Below are positions 60,065 through 64,000 of a DNA stretch of 64,000 nt, in pieces. The notes beneath the pieces are model-generated. The model had not been told where the DNA came from. It saw only the letters and a list, made by a program, of their open reading frames with translations, and did not search any database. Position 1 is the stretch's first letter; the number at the start of each line of letters is the position of its first letter. The translations under genes were made by a program, and so were the position numbers. Location: the NCBI GenBank assembly GCA_003255025.1, contig QANY01000261.1:1909299-1973298 (forward strand). The letters run 5' to 3'. Origin of the DNA: Datisca glomerata. Lineage: Eukaryota; Streptophyta; Magnoliopsida; Cucurbitales; Datiscaceae.

Positions 60065-60350
60065 ATATCTTTCATTTCCATTCTGTCCGAGAGCTATATG
60101 TTCCCTTATTTCGAGAAGAGTGTCAATTCTTGTTCAGTAAGCCAAAAACTAGGAATTAAGTACAGAAACGCGTGTAGAAAAGAAGTGCAGCTCCCTCCAA
60201 AAGGAGTGATGAGAGTCCATTAGTCTTAGCTCCCTCCTCAAACTGTTATTCACATTACTTTGTTATTATGAGCGATAGCAGGTCGCTGTTGATACAATCT
60301 CTGCTGAGTTTTTGATTTGGTAATTAAGTTTCGGATTGGGAGGAAAAGTT

Positions 60351-62073
60351 ATGGCTGGGGAAAATGAAGTCAACCTTAATGAATCTAAGGTATCTCCCTT
60401 CATTTCTTGATCAGTACTGACTCATTGGCATTTTTCTACGTGCCTATTCTTCTTATTCTGATTTTGTGATATGATTACTGGGTCTGTTTTGTTATTGGTT
60501 ATTTTCATGTTCATGGTACTGGTTTTAGGGTTTTTGGTTGCTCCTGTTGAAGTTTAGGGGATTCGAGGTCTGATTGGGTGAAGTGAAACATTTGACTTTG
60601 ATTCAATTAATTGGGCTCTCTTCGGAGGCTTGTTTTTTTGTTAATTACTATATTCGTTCGTTTATGTATATTTCAGTTAGCAATGAGCTCTATATAATTC
60701 AAAGTTGGCCTCAATGACTTTTAGTTTTCTATTTCTTGCGTGTTGGACCAAAAAAAATCTCGTCTTCCTTCACATTCAGTTTGAGATACAAGTTTTATTG
60801 GGGTGCAAGCGGATGAATTTTTCTTTTTTCTCCTTCGTACCCTTTCCTCCTCTGAAAGTAGTAAGTCGTAAATTTACCATTCCGGTTACATGCTTCTTAT
60901 CCTGTTATCATACTGAGAATTTCTTTTTCATTTTGTGAGATGGAATTTTGTTATTCTGCATCTTTTCTGTCCATTGAGGTGCTTATCTTCTCTCGAGTAG
61001 TTTATGTTATGGCTTTAAAAATGATTTTTCATCAGAATTAGTTGATAAAGCTCTTATATGTTTGAACTCCGCTTACTGTGTAGAGGGTTGTCCCACTTAA
61101 TACATGGATACTCATCTCCAATTTCAAGCTGGCTTACAATCTACTCCGACGTGCTGACGGAACATTTAACCGGGAGTTAGCTGAGTTTCTTGACCGAAAA
61201 GTCCCTGCCAATACCATTCCTGTTGATGGGGTTTTCTCCTTTGATCACATTGACCGAGCCACTGGACTACTCAATCGAGTTTACCAACCAGCCTCCCTCA
61301 ACGAGTCTGAATGGGGCATCACAGAACTTGAAAAGCCATTGAGCACAACAAAGATTGTCCCGGTTATACTCTTCTTCCACGGTGGAAGCTTTGCTCATTC
61401 TTCTGCCAATAGTGCTATCTACGACACCTTCTGTCGCCGTCTTGTTAACATTTGCAAGGCTGTGGTAGTTTCTGTAAATTATCGAAGAGCACCTGAACAT
61501 CGGTACCCTTGTGCAAATGATGATGGCTGGGCGGCTCTTAAGTGGGTTAAATCAAGAAAATGGCTACAAAGTGGTCATGATTCTAAGGTTCATGTGTACT
61601 TGGCTGGGGATAGTTCTGGCGGAAACATTGCACATCATGTTGCAGTCAGGGCGGCTGAAGAAGACGTTGAGGTATTGGGTAATATACTTCTTCATCCGTT
61701 GTTTGGTGGGGAAAAGAGAACGGGATCAGAGAAACAGTTGGATGGAAAGTACTTTGTCACCCTACCCGACCGTGACTGGTATTGGAGAGCCTATCTACCC
61801 GAAGGAGAAGATAGAGACCATCCAGCCTGTAATATATTTGGCCCCAGGAGTGAAAATCTTGAGGGGATTAAGTTTCCGAAAAGCCTCATCGTGGTGGCTG
61901 GATTGGATCTTCTTCAAGATTGGCAACTCGAATATGTGGAAGGGCTTAACAGATCTGGACATAATGTGAAGCTTCTGTTCCTAGAGAAAGCAACAATTGG
62001 ATTCTACTTCTTACCAAATAATGAACATTTCTATTGCCTCATGGAGGAGATAAACAACTTCGTCAATTCTTAA
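60351..62073 (+). CDS. GID1B: Gibberellin receptor GID1, B-like
   Basis: Two exons: 60351-60389 (MAGENEVNLNESK) and 61084-62073, joined by a GT-AG intron of 694 bases, the conserved GID1 intron position; 342 residues. GID1 is the soluble nuclear/cytosolic receptor that binds bioactive gibberellin, closes its N-terminal lid and recruits DELLA repressors for SCF-mediated degradation. The lid is seen at residues 14-45 (VVPLNTWILISNFKLAY). The alpha/beta-hydrolase fold of the hormone-sensitive-lipase family follows: HGGSFAHSS at 112, GDSSGGN with Ser190, and GLDLLQDWQ with Asp288. The catalytic His position is Ile318 (KATIGFYFLPNN), as known for GID1 where the His is lost and the protein binds instead of cleaving. 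No stop, frameshift or missing key residue is seen. The N-terminal MAG-NEVNLNE pattern favours the GID1B subgroup. The C-terminus ends at FVNS, shorter than Arabidopsis GID1B. Confidence 0.95.
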
Positions 62074-62121
62074 CTGTTGCCTCATGGAGGAGATAAACAA
62101 CTTCGTCAATTCTTAACTGTT
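62036..62121 (+). repeat. Perfect 43-bp tandem duplication spanning the GID1 stop codon
   Basis: The unit gcctcatggaggagataaac ... cttaactgtt occupies 62036-62078 and is repeated without mismatch at 62079-62121. The first copy supplies the last twelve codons and the stop; the second copy is in the 3' untranslated region and does not change the protein. Confidence 0.95.
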
Positions 62122-64000
62122 GATACACTACTTAACTATACCTACAGGCGACTATACATGACAGAAGCTTGACATTCCACTTGGATTTTTTTCTTCTTTT
62201 TTGCAAAAATCGTGTGTAGTCTTAAGCATAAGCTTGTGTAGTATTACCTCTTTTTCTTACCGTATTAAAAATATTCATGGTAGTGATTTGGAATCAGCTA
62301 CCTTGAGGCTCTTTATTTTTGTTTTTGGATCAGCAGATAAGTGCTTGTGGCATCTGAGATGACCAGCAATGGCAGCTCAGAAGAAACATAAGTTGTTATA
62401 TGGGATTTGGCAGAAGCATCAGATGCAAGAGCTTTCCCCTTCTAACCTTCCACATAGGAATAACAGGAAAAAGTGGATTTGGGGGTAATTTTTTTGGTAG
62501 GGTATCAGTCTGTTCTGTGAAATGGTTCTCTTAGCAGCACTAATTTCAGAGTGTGGATTGGACAAGTATTTGTGTAATGCATATGTTCATCCTGTGGGTG
62601 AATGTAATGTAATATTGTGTTGCAATTTTCTCTTTGCTCTTCACTGTGCATCAGAACTTTTTTTATTTGACTTATGTTTGTGCTGTTTTATTGACTGATG
62701 AACAACCAAACTTGTTGTATATATGATGATAATTGTAATATTCTTTAGAAAGTGCTAGAAAGTGTTTGCCTTTGTGATGGGGAGAGAGAAGAGAGAGACC
62801 CATCCAACTAAAAAGAGAGAGAGGGAAATATGGGATTTGTTTAGCGGGTCTGAGCTAGGTGTAGATTTGTACGAGCTATATCTGCAGAACGTAGACCATA
62901 AAATAGTTTATCTACCTTTGAATTCTTTAATAAATTTTGGTCTGTCCGGATTTTAAATAAATAGACGTGATTGAACATGATCATCTCTTATTCAATAGTA
63001 TAGAGGATAATTTTGTTCGTATTAAATTAAAATAAAGGTACATCAAAATTGTCATTAAAAATGATTGGGTGAAAGTCCAAATCATGGATATCTCAATCTC
63101 TCTACATCAGATTTTGATTAATTCTTGTCATTTCCTGATTGCCCATTATTAGATGTATTATTTGGAGTTTAGGAAAATATCAAAAACTCAAGAATTGGGT
63201 TTGTTTCTAATAACAAGCAAATCCATCACCTAGTAGTTGCATATTTTTTGGACATACTCTCAACAAAGGGGACCACATTTTGGGCAAAACCCAATTGAAT
63301 TTCTCAAAAAGCCTATTGGGATTTGCTTTTAAAAGTGTTTAATGCCTCACTAAAGTGGTGGAAATAGCAACAGCTAAGCTTTGGATGATGACATTCAACA
63401 TTGTCTGACTTTCTAGACCCTTTTTCATTTAGAATATATGCTTAGTTAGCATCTGTCAATCACAACATATATTCATATATTCACTTTGATATGATTTTTT
63501 TTTATCAATTTAGTCTTAAACTGTGAACCGCTTTATAATTTAATCTAAAAAACTTTATTGTTTTGTTAATTTAACACTTAAACTTTGAATTCACTTTCAA
63601 TTTAATCGTTAGATCCATTTTGATTCGTACTATCCTCATTTATAATTTTATTGTAATTGAATATTATATTTATTTAAAATAATTCTTAAATAAAATTACA
63701 ATTCTAATTTGTAATCTTTTGAAACAATTGAATTGCAGTAAAAATTGAAACAATCATAATTTACATTGTAATTCTAATTCTAATATCAAACAAAATTACT
63801 TTCCTATCATCTTATAAAATAAAGTAAAAACCACTTCTTTCTCATTCTCTCTCATTTTATTAATTTAAACAAAACTAATGTTAAAATTTCACTTGAAAAT
63901 ATTTTTTTATTATATCTCCTATTTTATTATTTTAATTAAAATTATTTTTTAAAATTTAGTCGAGCATTATTAATTTATTTAAATATTAATAAAAAAATAA
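62122..64000. other. GID1 3' flank and AT-rich intergenic sequence
   Basis: The 3' untranslated region probably extends to about 62600, where tgtaatgtaatattgtgttg resembles plant polyadenylation sequence. Beyond that no gene or element is recognised. Confidence 0.45.

Noticed and set aside
59692..60081. Minus-strand open frame of 129 codons with an Arg-Glu run
   Set aside because: Arises from the (TC)n and (TA)n microsatellites upstream of GID1.
61511..61969. Plus-strand 152-codon frame overlapping GID1
   Set aside because: Out-of-frame shadow of the GID1 coding exon.
61339..62073. GID1 starting at an internal codon near 61339
   Set aside because: That codon is TTG inside the second exon; the upstream exon at 60351 with ATG and the conserved intron gives the full receptor.

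Overview
The window looks like nuclear DNA of a flowering plant, most likely a eudicot. It is AT-rich, has long GT-AG introns, one intact gibberellin-receptor gene, and is dominated by plant-type transposable elements (Helitron, CACTA, hAT, Mutator-like, Ty3/Gypsy of Tat type). Only one gene appears intact: a GID1-type gibberellin receptor (two exons, 60351-62073, + strand).

Layout. 1-2900 holds three exons of a broken copy of the cytosolic phenylalanyl-tRNA synthetase alpha subunit, next to a CACTA-type transposon end (2881-3134). 4585-5608 may be a LINE-type insertion. 6682-18090 is a block of two related Helitron-like 5' ends with many internal duplications. Near its right side is a previously hidden pseudogene of a plant double-stranded-RNA-binding protein (DRB family, two dsRBDs, 17144-17880). 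18860-24511 holds small non-autonomous DNA elements, two with clear target-site duplications (19517-20555, 9 bp; 23635-24511, 8 bp), and a GA-rich minisatellite. 26132-35663 is a decayed Tat-type Ty3/Gypsy retrotransposon with gag, pol, a 20-unit hairpin-forming tandem array and an antisense accessory ORF.

36347-56578 is the most unusual part. A Ulp1-type (C48) cysteine protease gene is present as a 3.8-kb tandem duplication (+ strand). It converges on a FAR1/FRS-like Mutator transposase gene (- strand), and beyond that lies a plant-mobile-domain (PMD) gene (- strand). A ~100-bp-armed inverted repeat sits between the converging 3' ends, and clusters of GC-rich hairpin repeats flank the PMD gene. 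I interpret this as one giant Mutator-like element, or two adjacent ones, carrying transposase + protease + PMD protein. All its genes carry stop codons or frameshifts.

The transposons do not appear to act together with GID1, which sits in a quieter AT-rich flank with CT-rich 5' leader sequence and a perfect 43-bp duplication over its stop codon. Family assignments come from reading translated motifs by eye; no database search was possible.
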